From contig JAIRLB010000023.1 of NCBI GenBank assembly GCA_031259745.1, forward strand, positions 1-22,701: DNA of 22,701 bases, given 5' to 3'. The position numbers and the translations under genes are program-made. Below, piece after piece: positions 7,141-15,102 of the stretch (position 1 is its first letter; each line of letters opens with the position of its first letter). Source of the stretch: Rickettsiales bacterium (GTDB lineage Bacteria > Pseudomonadota > Alphaproteobacteria > Rs-D84). A model generated the notes under the pieces. That model ran no database searches. It saw only the letters and a program-made list of their open reading frames with translations, and was not told where the DNA came from.

Positions 7141-7168
7141 ACTATAACACAAAAATTATAAATTGAAA
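7141..7168 (-). promoter_or_regulatory. Promoter of the OmpH-like gene
   Basis: On the minus strand: TTTCAA (7168-7163), a 16-bp spacer, then TATAGT (7146-7141). The start would fall near 7134, about 20 nt before the ATG, so this gene can be expressed apart from the lipoprotein gene upstream. Confidence 0.5.
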
Positions 7169-7217
7169 GGTAAAAATTACCCGCCAATCCGATAATTTCC
7201 ATCAGTTTTCCAACTGG

Positions 7218-7898
7218 TTACCGCGCCGGAGAAATACGTATTTCAACGCGCCGATTTGTCAGGCGCCCGACATCATCCTGGGCGGCGATAGGCCGGGCGG
7301 CGCCGCGCCCAACGATAAACATGCGGGCTGTGATTATCTTGTGCAGGGCCAGGTACAGCGCGGTACGCTGGGCCATGTCCAGCGACAATGCGCGGGATCC
7401 CTTCTGATCGCGCATAGAATCCGTATAGCCCGCAATTTCAATATAAGACGCGCCATACTTTTGCAGTATCCTGGCAATGATTCCCAATGTATCGATGCCG
7501 GCGTCGGATAATTCGGCGGCATCCAATCTCATCAGCGCGTCGCGAACCAATATTACGACAACGTCCGTGCCGGCCCGCTGGACGGAAATTCCCGGCTTGC
7601 GCAGGCTGTCATACAATTCGTATTCCAGACTAGACATATAGGCCATTGTCGCCGCGTTATCATTCGCGGCCTTGTCGCCGTATTCCAATTTCGCGGAATT
7701 CGCATCCGCGCCGATTATCTGTCCGCCGGTGCCCAGATATACGGGACGCTTGGCAATCATGGCTTCGGCGGTCATGTCGGCAAAGCTGGCGCCATTCAGA
7801 TAATGCCCCCAGGCATCGCGCGCGGGCGTCGCATAGCCGGCGCATCCCATCATCAACAATACGCAGGATAACGATAAAAGAAATTTGTTAGCATTCAT
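7218..7898 (-). CDS. OmpA-family peptidoglycan-binding lipoprotein
   Basis: The start at 7898 is chosen because it gives a typical lipoprotein signal: MNANKFLLSLSCVLLMMGCAG, lipidation at Cys19. The 226-aa product ends in an OmpA-like domain (about 115-224): YIEIAGYTDSMRDQKGSRALS, then MAQRTALYLALHKI, IVGRGAARPIAA and RLTNRRVEIRISP. The Asp and Arg of the last motif are those that hold meso-diaminopimelate in OmpA/Pal. It would tether a membrane to the cell wall. It lies 23 bp below the class IVb pilin gene and probably shares its mRNA, so a role as wall anchor for the pilus assembly is possible but unproven. Confidence 0.85.
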   Translation of the reverse strand: MNANKFLLSLSCVLLMMGCAGYATPARDAWGHYLNGASFADMTAEAMIAKRPVYLGTGGQIIGADANSAKLEYGDKAANDNAATMAYMSSLEYELYDSLRKPGISVQRAGTDVVVILVRDALMRLDAAELSDAGIDTLGIIARILQKYGASYIEIAGYTDSMRDQKGSRALSLDMAQRTALYLALHKIITARMFIVGRGAARPIAAQDDVGRLTNRRVEIRISPAR

Positions 7899-7921
7899 TT
7901 TATTATCCGCGCGCCTTTTGC

Positions 7922-8386
7922 TTATTGGACAACAAACGAAACTTCGTTTCCGCCGGTGGTCAGACAATATGTCCCTGGATCTGATTCATAACCGTTGACC
8001 TTGATTCCGGACGCCCATTCCAATTTTGCCGTCGTAAAGTAATCGCATTCCCCCTTGGTCAGACCTTTTAAATTAATCAAGAATTCTTTACCGTCGGCGC
8101 TGGATGTAATGGACCAGCCGTCGCCGCCAATCGGCGGTTTTGTGTTTTTCAGCGCGCCGGATTTCACCATATAATCGACCGATACGCCGGAATAATCCTG
8201 GCGCATCTCCATCAGCAGTTTAGCGTGCTTTGCGATTTGTTCAAGTCGGGATGATGCAATAGTGCGAACCTGACGATTGCGGACAGTATTGTATGTTGCG
8301 ACCAAAGCCGCCGTCATAATGGCACCGATTGCCATAACGCCGATAACCTCAATCAATGAACGGCCTGATTCTTCTCTCATATTCAT
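7922..8386 (-). CDS. Class IVb (PilS/TcpA-like) type IV pilin
   Basis: The 154-aa product has a short prepilin leader (MNMREESG) before the mature start RSLIEVIGVMAIGAIMTAAL: Gly at -1, Glu at +5 and a long hydrophobic helix, the hallmarks of prepilin peptidase substrates. The globular part ends with a Cys pair, GECDYFTTA ... GTYCLTTGGNEVSFVV, the C-terminal disulfide loop of PilS/TcpA-like pilins. It could be the main shaft subunit for the large pseudopilins encoded from 10608. It starts 9 bp after the dnaX stop with AAAGGAA as ribosome-binding site, so it is likely co-transcribed with dnaX, an unusual pairing. Confidence 0.75.
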   Translation of the reverse strand: MNMREESGRSLIEVIGVMAIGAIMTAALVATYNTVRNRQVRTIASSRLEQIAKHAKLLMEMRQDYSGVSVDYMVKSGALKNTKPPIGGDGWSITSSADGKEFLINLKGLTKGECDYFTTAKLEWASGIKVNGYESDPGTYCLTTGGNEVSFVVQ

Positions 8387-8395
8387 TTTCCTTTA

Positions 8396-9982
8396 TTATT
8401 TAGAAACGCCCACGATTTCCGCGTCGCCGAACAAAGACATTGCGGCAGAGACCATTGGATCGGATTCCAGCGCAGAGCGGTTCTGCTCGGTCACGGTTTT
8501 CATGTTTTCAGATTCGCTCGCGCGCTCTAATATCCAGGCACGTCCCGTCTTTTCCAACAGCCATGCGGACAGTTTCCGCGCAAAATCCATATCGCCCTTT
8601 CTGTCAAAGTATTTGATTTTAAATTCTGTCAATTCCGACACTTCTATATTGCTGCTGTAATAGGAAAACAATATCAACTCCTTGGATTCCTGCAATGCCG
8701 CCGCCAGATCGGCCGCCGATGAAATTTCAATTTTCGCTTTTTCTTCCGTTTTTGTTTCGGATGTTTTTTGCTTCGGCATATCGGCGGTCTTTCTGTCTGC
8801 CAAGATTTCGCGGACATTCGCGCCGGATGATTGTCTTGCGGCCTCTTGCTTCAACAGTTCCGGTATCGGGGGCATGTCGGCGACATGCGTCAGCCGCACG
8901 ACCAGCATGTCAAAACATTGCTTCTGATTGCCGGCGGCCTGCATTTCGGAAACGGACGCCACCATCACCTGCCAGATTCTGGACAGAGTGTTCAATGTGA
9001 CGTTTGAATTAATTTCTCTTATTTGGGCGCGCTGATCCGCAGTGTATGGAGAATCGGCCACATCGCCCGCGCGCAGCGCTGGGTGCATTCTGGTCGCCCA
9101 GTGCGTCCACTCCATCATGTCATTCAGCAGCATGGACAGATCCGCGCCGTTTGTGTAAACGCGGTCCGCCAAATCCAGCGCATCCGCGACGCTGCCGGAC
9201 AACAGAGTTTTCATAAAATCGACGACGACCCCGCGGTCCGCGCGTTTCAGCATGTCCATGACCGAGGCTTCGTCGACTTTGCCGCCTGTCTGGGCAATCG
9301 CCTGATCCAGCAAAGACAACCCGTCGCGAACGGAACCGTCCGCCGCGCGCGCCAGCAATTCATTGGCGGCGTCGGACAGATCTATCTTTTCTTCGCCGGC
9401 AATCCGGGAAAAATGCTTTTTCAGTGTCGCGACCGGAACGCGCGTCAAATCAAATCGCTGGCAGCGTGACAAAATGGTTACGGGAACCTTTCTGATTTCC
9501 GTTGTGGCCAAAATAAAGATAACGTGGGATGGCGGTTCTTCTAATGTTTTCAGCAGCGCGTTAAACGCGGATGTCGACAACATATGAACTTCGTCGATAA
9601 TATATACCTTGTACCGGCCGTTGGTGGGACGATATTGCGCTGCGTCCAGAATATCGCGCATATTGTCGACGCCCGTGTGCGACGCGGCGTCAATTTCCAG
9701 AACATCTATATGCTGTCCGGCGGCGATAGATCTGCAGTTTTCGCATGTCCCGCACGGAGTGGCGGTCGCCTTGTCCGAAGACAGGCAATTAAGCGCCTTG
9801 GCCAAGATGCGGGCTGTGCTGGTTTTTCCGGTGCCCCGAATGCCCGTTAAAATGTAGGCATGGGCGATGCGTGACGTATTAATCGCAGTCGTAAGTGTTT
9901 TGACCAGAACATCCTGACCGATAAGGGCCCCGAAGTCTTGACTGCGGTATTTGCGTGCCAGAACCGTGTAATTATTATCCAT
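8396..9982 (-). CDS. dnaX: DNA polymerase III subunit tau/gamma
   Basis: DnaX is the AAA+ motor of the clamp loader that places the sliding clamp on DNA. The 528-aa product shows YTVLARKYRSQDF, GQDVLVKTL and Walker A GIRGTGKTS (residues 47-55). A zinc module follows (C-x9-C-x2-C-x2-C: LNCLSS ... CGTCENC), then Walker B/DEVHMLS, the sensor region FILATTEIRKVPVTILSRCQ, and a tau-type C-terminal extension. The start at 9982 is taken because homologs begin with this motif, AAAGGAAAAAA is upstream, and the promoter at 10009-10036 excludes an earlier ATG. I saw no classical slippery heptamer in frame for a gamma-producing frameshift. The next gene follows after 9 bp. Confidence 0.97.
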   Translation of the reverse strand: MDNNYTVLARKYRSQDFGALIGQDVLVKTLTTAINTSRIAHAYILTGIRGTGKTSTARILAKALNCLSSDKATATPCGTCENCRSIAAGQHIDVLEIDAASHTGVDNMRDILDAAQYRPTNGRYKVYIIDEVHMLSTSAFNALLKTLEEPPSHVIFILATTEIRKVPVTILSRCQRFDLTRVPVATLKKHFSRIAGEEKIDLSDAANELLARAADGSVRDGLSLLDQAIAQTGGKVDEASVMDMLKRADRGVVVDFMKTLLSGSVADALDLADRVYTNGADLSMLLNDMMEWTHWATRMHPALRAGDVADSPYTADQRAQIREINSNVTLNTLSRIWQVMVASVSEMQAAGNQKQCFDMLVVRLTHVADMPPIPELLKQEAARQSSGANVREILADRKTADMPKQKTSETKTEEKAKIEISSAADLAAALQESKELILFSYYSSNIEVSELTEFKIKYFDRKGDMDFARKLSAWLLEKTGRAWILERASESENMKTVTEQNRSALESDPMVSAAMSLFGDAEIVGVSK

Positions 9983-10008
9983 CGCTGTTTTTTCCTTTTG
10001 TAAAAAAG

Positions 10009-10036
10009 AGGATAGCAAACCTGCGCCGGATTTCAA
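10009..10036 (-). promoter_or_regulatory. Promoter of dnaX
   Basis: Minus strand: TTGAAA (10036-10031), a 16-bp spacer, then TATCCT (10014-10009). It lies about 30 bp above the dnaX ATG at 9982 and decides that start. Confidence 0.5.
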
Positions 10037-10117
10037 GGTTAAAAACATTAAATTAAGGAATAAGAAAAAGGCTTTCGTATCTATTTCTTACTCGTTCTTT
10101 CTTAAATAATGCGCTTT

Positions 10118-10411
10118 CTATTTTATAACTGGAATGAAATCAGGGAATCCGGCTTCTTCATCATCGGCGTTTTCGACGGCTTCGACCTCGGCGGCCGGCG
10201 TTTTATCCTTTGGATCGCGGGTATTGTCGATTTTGCCTTGCTCGCCGCTGACTATGCGGCCATAATGCTCGGCCATTTGCAGCAGGCGTTCGCGTTCTAT
10301 TTGGTCCTGGGCCTGGCGCGCCTGGTCAATATACTGCTTGCGCTTTTGGCGCCATTTATGACACCGCTGAATCATCAGCCCGACAGACATTTGATTTGAT
10401 TTTTTTTGCAT
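10118..10411 (-). CDS. DUF4167-type small basic protein
   Basis: The 97-aa product has a basic first half (QRCHKWRQKRKQYIDQARQA) and the core ARQAQDQIERERLLQMAEHYGRIVSG. This matches the DUF4167 pattern 'Y-x2-LA-x-A-x3-GD-x2-x-E-N-Y-x-Q-HAEHY-x-RI' well known from alphaproteobacteria. The second half is acidic and probably disordered (AAEVEAVENADDEEAG). The molecular role of the family is not established; a nucleic-acid-linked role is only suggested by the basic part. It lies upstream of dnaX on the same strand, but dnaX has its own promoter. The 135-bp gap holds another GGAATAAGAAAAAGG repeat trace (10055-10104). Confidence 0.65.
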   Translation of the reverse strand: MQKKSNQMSVGLMIQRCHKWRQKRKQYIDQARQAQDQIERERLLQMAEHYGRIVSGEQGKIDNTRDPKDKTPAAEVEAVENADDEEAGFPDFIPVIK

Positions 10412-10607
10412 AATTAATCTTTAATTTTCAAGGGGGTAAATTCAGATAGCAATTATTTGCTACCAATCATGTACGAAAGGAATGATAAATTATATTAAAA
10501 GCAATTGCAATATTTTTTTTCAATTGCTATGCTGGGCTGCGTAGGGGGGTGTTTTCATACAAACGGACGGATTAAAAGCAGCCCTTGCCGAAAGAAACAG
10601 ATATAAC
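10412..10607. promoter_or_regulatory. Divergent intergenic region with repeated AGCAATT dyads
   Basis: This 196-bp gap separates the minus-strand dnaX group from the pseudopilin operon. It holds TAGCAA-ttat-TTGCTA (10447-10462) and AGCAATTG (10500-10507) facing CAATTGCT (10521-10528). The half-site AGCAATT is thus used at both. A TATAAC hexamer ends right before the ATG at 10608. Promoters cannot be placed firmly, but the dyads are plausible operators for both directions. Confidence 0.4.
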
Positions 10608-11963
10608 ATGCATCGTCAATCCGGGAACTTTTTATTGCAGGCCCTGCTGGGCTTTGCGCTGATTGTCGCATTTATGCCGTTTTTCACGCAAAAGCTGCTG
10701 ACGCGCGACAGGGACTCTCAGATGCACGCGACAGCCAGCCAGATCGAAACCGCCCAGACAGCAGCGCGCGTTTACCTGCGCGAGAATTTGAATTCCCTGC
10801 CATATAATGAAACTGTCATCTCTGGCGGCAATTTTGCCGATACTTTGGGGCCGTACGGCCTGCCGCTGGGGTTTGTGCCGCAGACAATATTCGGTCAAAA
10901 AATATCACTGGTCATCGATAAGGCCGAATATGGCGTTTTTTCATATTTGAAGTTGTCCGGCGGCAGTTTGAACGATCTGCGCCGCGCCGAATTGGTAAAA
11001 CGAATCGGATTCTATGCATCCGAAGGGGACGGAAATGTTTATATCATTATCCCATTGGATGAAATCTTTTCAAATATTGTCCGCCGTGATGAAAAAAACA
11101 TTGATGATAATGGATTTTTGTCCGATTTGAATCTGGGTGGGTTTGGTCTGGAAAAAGGCGGCGCGTTGTACGCCCGCAACGGCGAATTTGAGACATATCA
11201 GACAAATGCTCTTTCATTGTCCGGCGTTGAAGACGGCCGAAAAGTACGCAACAAGATAGGCGGCGTGTTTGCAGCCAAAACAATATTCCAAAGCAGAAAT
11301 GGCGAAACCGCCCTGTCTGTGACGCGCGGCGTTCTGAATGCCGGCGCGTTGTCTGCAAAAACAATCTCAAAATTCGGCGATGCCGGAAACCTGACGGTCG
11401 GCGTCGCGTCCGTTTACGATTTTTCGCTGGCAGCGGGACGCACGGCCTTTACCGGCCCGTCCGAATGGGATATCCGCGGAAATGTGGTGGCGGACAATAT
11501 AAACTTTTCCGCCGAGCGGTTGGAAATATCTTCCTTTATTAACGCGTCGCGCGGACAGGATGCGTTCATCAGCCCGGATAATTTGCAATACAGCGCGAAA
11601 AGCGGCATAGAAGTCGGCACGATGCATGCGGCAAACATTACGATGCGCGACCAGACGTCCGATGCGCTGCTGAACGGAAAAAACGGCGCCATTATTCTGG
11701 ACATCAGGCCCGCGGGCACATCCGTGTTGCCAGATGTATTGCTGGATTCCATCGACAATGGTAAAATGACCATTATTTCCAAGCCGTCCGATGAAGAGGG
11801 CAAGACTGTCGACTGTAAGTCCGTAATCGCCGGGCTGGACGGAACATACAATGCGAAGTCTCTGTCGCAAAACATTATCTGCCAGTATGTGTTTTGGCAG
11901 CGACTGGAAAAGCGAATCGATATAAAGAAATGTTTGCTCGAAGGGAAAAGCAACTGTGAATAA
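10608..11963 (+). CDS. Giant pseudopilin 1 (PilV-like, lacks Glu5)
   Basis: The 451-aa product begins MHRQSG followed by NFLLQALLGFALIVAFMPFF, a prepilin-type helix after a 6-residue leader with Gly at -1. Mature position 5 is Gln instead of the nearly universal Glu, as in tip-type minor pseudopilins (GspK class). Pro18-Phe19 is shared with the two genes downstream. The large C-terminal part is Gly/Ser/Asn/Asp-rich and probably beta-rich. It contains LNLGGFGLEKGGALYARNG, reminiscent of the N-terminal constant part of PilV tip adhesins, and ends in four Cys residues (VDCKS, IICQY, KKCLL, SNCE). It is several times larger than ordinary pilins. It overlaps the next gene by 8 nt. A tip or adhesin role is inferred. 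Confidence 0.7.
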   Translation: MHRQSGNFLLQALLGFALIVAFMPFFTQKLLTRDRDSQMHATASQIETAQTAARVYLRENLNSLPYNETVISGGNFADTLGPYGLPLGFVPQTIFGQKISLVIDKAEYGVFSYLKLSGGSLNDLRRAELVKRIGFYASEGDGNVYIIIPLDEIFSNIVRRDEKNIDDNGFLSDLNLGGFGLEKGGALYARNGEFETYQTNALSLSGVEDGRKVRNKIGGVFAAKTIFQSRNGETALSVTRGVLNAGALSAKTISKFGDAGNLTVGVASVYDFSLAAGRTAFTGPSEWDIRGNVVADNINFSAERLEISSFINASRGQDAFISPDNLQYSAKSGIEVGTMHAANITMRDQTSDALLNGKNGAIILDIRPAGTSVLPDVLLDSIDNGKMTIISKPSDEEGKTVDCKSVIAGLDGTYNAKSLSQNIICQYVFWQRLEKRIDIKKCLLEGKSNCE

Positions 11964-13173
11964 GCAAAGGATTTTTTCAAATTTGCCAAATGCTGGCAGC
12001 GCGGGCGATCAGCATGGCGCCAGCATTTTGGAAATCTTGCTGGTTATGGCCATTGTCGCATTGATGTCGCCTTTTATTTACAGCCAGATTTCTGAAGCAT
12101 CCCGCGAAATTCGTGATATCGGCGCCGCCAAGAAAATCATAGGGATTCGCAAATCCGCCTTGAACTTTGTCCGGTTAAACCAGAACAGGTGGCCCGACGT
12201 AGCCCAAATAAAACTGGCGGCGGAAGAATTGGCGCAAATCACCCGGGACGCGCATTTTGGCTTTGTCGACAAATACCAAGTGCGGGGCGCCGTAATAACC
12301 GATGTCTATCTGGCGTTTGGAATCGACGGCGACGCTCTGCGCGCGGCGCAAATTGCGAAGCACATCGGGCTGGATGCCGCGACTGTAGCCGCGGACGGAA
12401 TCGCATACGGCGCGTCTTGGGCGGCGGCCTCGTCTGATTTCGAACCAGGCGATCTGATATACCGGATCCGTTACAATTTCAGCGGTGACGATAATTCCAA
12501 ATACTTGCATCGCAGCGCGTCCGGAGAAGATGATTTGAATGTCATGCAGCGGAATCTGAACATGGGGGCGTTGGGGGTCTACGAAATTGGAACCGCATCG
12601 GCCCAGTCTGGCAAAATAGCGGAAACGTCGGCTTCTTTTGCCGAAGCGGAAAATCTTGCCACGTCTTACGCATATTTCGCAAGCGGCGCGAACATGGATG
12701 GCAATGCGGTCAAGGTGGGCGCTATGCGCGTCAGCGGCGACATCACCGGATTCAGGAACATCGCCGCAAGAAATCTGAACAAAGAGGGGTTTTCCACAAC
12801 CGGCGCAATCATCGCCGACAGAGCCACGATAAACAAATCCATAGCTGTCGGAAAAAACATGAACATAAAGTCCGATACCGCCAGAACTATCAGCGGATTT
12901 GCGGGAATCACCGCGCATTCGTTGGCGGCTCCTTATGTGTATGCGGACGAAATGCATTTTGGCGGCGGCTTCGGCTTGACCGTATCGGGCGAATTGCTGA
13001 TGTCTACGGACGCGCCGCTGCGAATCGGCAGTTGGATATTTCCATCCGTCACGCCGCCGAAATTCACAGCGCTGGAAATATCGCGCGCAAAAATACCGGA
13101 CACCCCGAACATGGCTGAATTTGACACGATTATCAAATCAGGATGGAAAGTCGCGCCGGCGGGGCGGCAATAG
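11956..13173 (+). CDS. Giant pseudopilin 2 (Glu5-containing)
   Basis: It starts at GTG 11956 within the end of the previous gene, with GAAGGGAAAAG upstream. The 405-aa product has a 20-residue leader ending QHG, then ASILEILLVMAIVALMSPFI: Glu at mature position 5 and Pro18-Phe19. A helical stretch follows (REIRDIGAAKKIIGIRKSAL), then a long Gly/Ala-rich domain with LNMGALGVYEIG, the counterpart of LNLGGFGL in gene 1, and repeated short beta-like phrases (AMRVSGDITGFRNIAARNL, TISGFAGITAHSLAAPYVYA). No Cys was noted. Similar architecture and position indicate a paralogue of the flanking genes. With only one base between its stop and the next ATG, it must be co-expressed with gene 3. Confidence 0.7.
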   Translation: MNKQRIFSNLPNAGSAGDQHGASILEILLVMAIVALMSPFIYSQISEASREIRDIGAAKKIIGIRKSALNFVRLNQNRWPDVAQIKLAAEELAQITRDAHFGFVDKYQVRGAVITDVYLAFGIDGDALRAAQIAKHIGLDAATVAADGIAYGASWAAASSDFEPGDLIYRIRYNFSGDDNSKYLHRSASGEDDLNVMQRNLNMGALGVYEIGTASAQSGKIAETSASFAEAENLATSYAYFASGANMDGNAVKVGAMRVSGDITGFRNIAARNLNKEGFSTTGAIIADRATINKSIAVGKNMNIKSDTARTISGFAGITAHSLAAPYVYADEMHFGGGFGLTVSGELLMSTDAPLRIGSWIFPSVTPPKFTALEISRAKIPDTPNMAEFDTIIKSGWKVAPAGRQ

Positions 13174-14508
13174 ATGAAAACAAAGGCAAATATCTTGAAG
13201 AAATCAAAAACTCTATCGCCCGAGCGCGGGGCGACGATGGTTGATTTGCTGCTGACCGTTGCGCTGATCGCGATCGTCCTGCCGTTTATATTTAATTTCC
13301 AGAAATCCAGGATCGAGCGCGCGAAAAATATTGCGGCCGTCGCGGAAATGGGGATAATCCAGGCGGCGCTGGAAAGATATATTGATTCGCGCGGGAAAGA
13401 GCTGATGCTGCCGGTCGGCAGAAATATCACCAGTGTCAAAATGGCGGACTTGGCGGAATACGGCGTGCCGCAAGATTCCGTTGAAAAACGCGGCGATAAT
13501 TTTCAAATCAGGATTCTGAAATCGCAAAACCGCGAGGGTCATTCAACCCTGCAAGGCATCGTTGTGTTGAATGAACGGGACATAACGCCGCTGCGCGCCC
13601 GCGAGATTGTCAATATAGGCGGCGATAAAATGGGGTTTGTTGAAGAAGGCAGGGCGTTCGGCGCATTCGGAACATGGGCCGCGAATGCGTCGGACCTGGG
13701 AATCCAAGGATCGGGCGGAATTATAGAAACGACGAAAATCACGTTGGACCAAGACAAATTTTTATGGCGCGTTCCGTCTGAAAACGCGGATGACGCCACG
13801 ATGCTTTCTCCGTTGAATCTGGCGGGACATGATATTGTCAACGCAAAATTTCTGGACGCCGCATACGTTGAGTTTGAAGAAATACTAAAAGCGGCTGAAA
13901 TTGTTGCGGACAAGACAATATTTCAAACCAGAACCACATTGGATAAAAACTATGAAACATCCGATGCGGCCATTGCGGGAACATTGTCCGCGGATTCCAG
14001 AAACATGGATATTTCCGGCACTCTCAGCCTAAGCGGCACGGGAAAGTTCACCAGCTTTACGGCAGACGATTTGCAGGTGGTGAATCTGAACTTGTCCGGC
14101 CTGTCGATATCGACGACAAACAGCAAAAGCAAGGCGGCGATACTGAAAGTCAATCAAACCATCGACATGGTCACGGGCCACATCAGCGCGATGTTTGCGA
14201 CTGTGGGCTTTACAGGTTCGATAACGCCAAAACTGGTTGTAAAAAACAGAATCGAGGATTCGACCAATTCCGATTACTTTTGGGATGCGTCCGGCGGTTC
14301 CGCCCGTCTGTCGGACATATCCATTCCTGAGCTGAACCGCATGGCGACACTGATTTCATCGCGCGAATCCGGCGCCGGCACCGACAGCAAAAAACTTTTC
14401 GATACGGCCGCCGCGAACAAGAACGCGACCGTGTCGGACTTTATGAACGCCATCTCGAAAATACAAAATCGGGTTTCGGTTAAATACCGCCAGTTGAATT
14501 TGGATTGA
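13174..14508 (+). CDS. Giant pseudopilin 3 (Asp5-containing)
   Basis: It begins one base after the TAG of gene 2. The 444-aa product has a basic leader of about 20 residues ending ERG, then ATMVDLLLTVALIAIVLPFI: Asp at mature position 5, Pro18-Phe19 again. The stem helix is followed by a large domain with LSPLNLAGHDIVNAKFLDAA, very like the 'L-N-M-x-G-H-x-I-x-x-A' phrase of PilV-type proteins, and by ISGTLSLSGTGKFTSFTADD, which suggests a beta-solenoid or beta-rich stalk. No Cys was noted. No recombinase or inverted repeats that would make a shufflon are present. It probably ends the three-gene unit, since the next gene has its own -10 box. Confidence 0.7.
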   Translation: MKTKANILKKSKTLSPERGATMVDLLLTVALIAIVLPFIFNFQKSRIERAKNIAAVAEMGIIQAALERYIDSRGKELMLPVGRNITSVKMADLAEYGVPQDSVEKRGDNFQIRILKSQNREGHSTLQGIVVLNERDITPLRAREIVNIGGDKMGFVEEGRAFGAFGTWAANASDLGIQGSGGIIETTKITLDQDKFLWRVPSENADDATMLSPLNLAGHDIVNAKFLDAAYVEFEEILKAAEIVADKTIFQTRTTLDKNYETSDAAIAGTLSADSRNMDISGTLSLSGTGKFTSFTADDLQVVNLNLSGLSISTTNSKSKAAILKVNQTIDMVTGHISAMFATVGFTGSITPKLVVKNRIEDSTNSDYFWDASGGSARLSDISIPELNRMATLISSRESGAGTDSKKLFDTAAANKNATVSDFMNAISKIQNRVSVKYRQLNLD

Positions 14509-14573
14509 TGTGAATAATTCGCGTATTGTTTTGATATGGGAAAATTATTTGTGTTAATCCGAATAATTTATGG

Positions 14574-14579
14574 TATAAC
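14574..14579 (+). promoter_or_regulatory. -10 box placing transcription start at the zinc-ribbon gene's ATG
   Basis: TATAAC lies 7 nt before the ATG at 14587, with a weak GTGTTA at -35 distance (14551-14556, 17-bp spacer). There is no Shine-Dalgarno, so the message may be leaderless. Confidence 0.35.
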
Positions 14580-14586
14580 AAGACGC

Positions 14587-15102
14587 ATGAAGACAACATG
14601 TAATTTTTGCAAGGCCGAATATGCTTTGAATTCACCGCCGGCGTCGCCTGTCCGGTGCCCTTTGTGCGGCAACGTGTGGACAGTGATCGCGCCGCGCCGC
14701 CGTTATTCGTTTCTGGTCTGCGTCGCGGCGATTTGCGCCTTGTTGGCGGCCGTTGTTTTTTCATTTGCGGCGATTACCCATCATCGGGCGGCCAATGTCA
14801 AAAACAACCCGCTGGTGGCGCGAATATCCGGAATTCATACGGTCGTTGATGCATTTGGCGTTCCGCACTTTATGGTCAGCGGCGCGGTTATCAATCAGTC
14901 CGACGATATTTACGGCGTGCCGGATTTGCTGATTGTGTCGCTGGATGACGCGGGCAACATCGTCGCCCGGCAGAAGTTCCCGCCATCTGCGACATTATTG
15001 GACGTGGGCGGTTCCGTTCCGTTTTCTCACACTTTATCCGCGTCGGCAAAAGGCGTCGGAAAAATTGCCGTGGAGTTAAAAGACCAAAAGGAAAGACCAT
15101 GA
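14587..15102 (+). CDS. Zinc-ribbon (MJ0042-type) membrane protein with DUF3426 domain
   Basis: The start at 14587 is chosen because the family begins directly with the zinc ribbon: MKTTCNFCKAEYAL ... VRCPLCGNVW, two CxxC pairs. One membrane helix follows (about 42-62, SFLVCVAAICALLAAVVFSF), then a periplasmic DUF3426-like beta-sandwich (MVSGAVINQSDDIYGVPDLL, ARQKFPPSATLLDVGGSVPF). The family is common in proteobacteria; its task is unknown, though a sensor or envelope role is often assumed. A longer frame exists from 14536 but adds a segment upstream of the ribbon. It overlaps the next gene by ATGA (15099-15102), so the two products are likely made together. Confidence 0.8.
   Translation: MKTTCNFCKAEYALNSPPASPVRCPLCGNVWTVIAPRRRYSFLVCVAAICALLAAVVFSFAAITHHRAANVKNNPLVARISGIHTVVDAFGVPHFMVSGAVINQSDDIYGVPDLLIVSLDDAGNIVARQKFPPSATLLDVGGSVPFSHTLSASAKGVGKIAVELKDQKERP

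Noticed and set aside
8700..8800. Programmed -1 frameshift site for dnaX gamma
   Set aside because: An A6 run is present, but the reading phase does not give a classical slippery heptamer.
9983..10048. Upstream dnaX start at 10048
   Set aside because: It would precede the predicted promoter and add residues that homologs lack.
12175..12957. Minus-strand frame of 260 codons
   Set aside because: Shadow of giant pseudopilin 2, which has prepilin signal, ribosome-binding site and operon position.
10608..14508. Shufflon (invertible PilV C-termini)
   Set aside because: No inverted recombination sites or tyrosine recombinase; the three genes are separate, same-strand paralogues.
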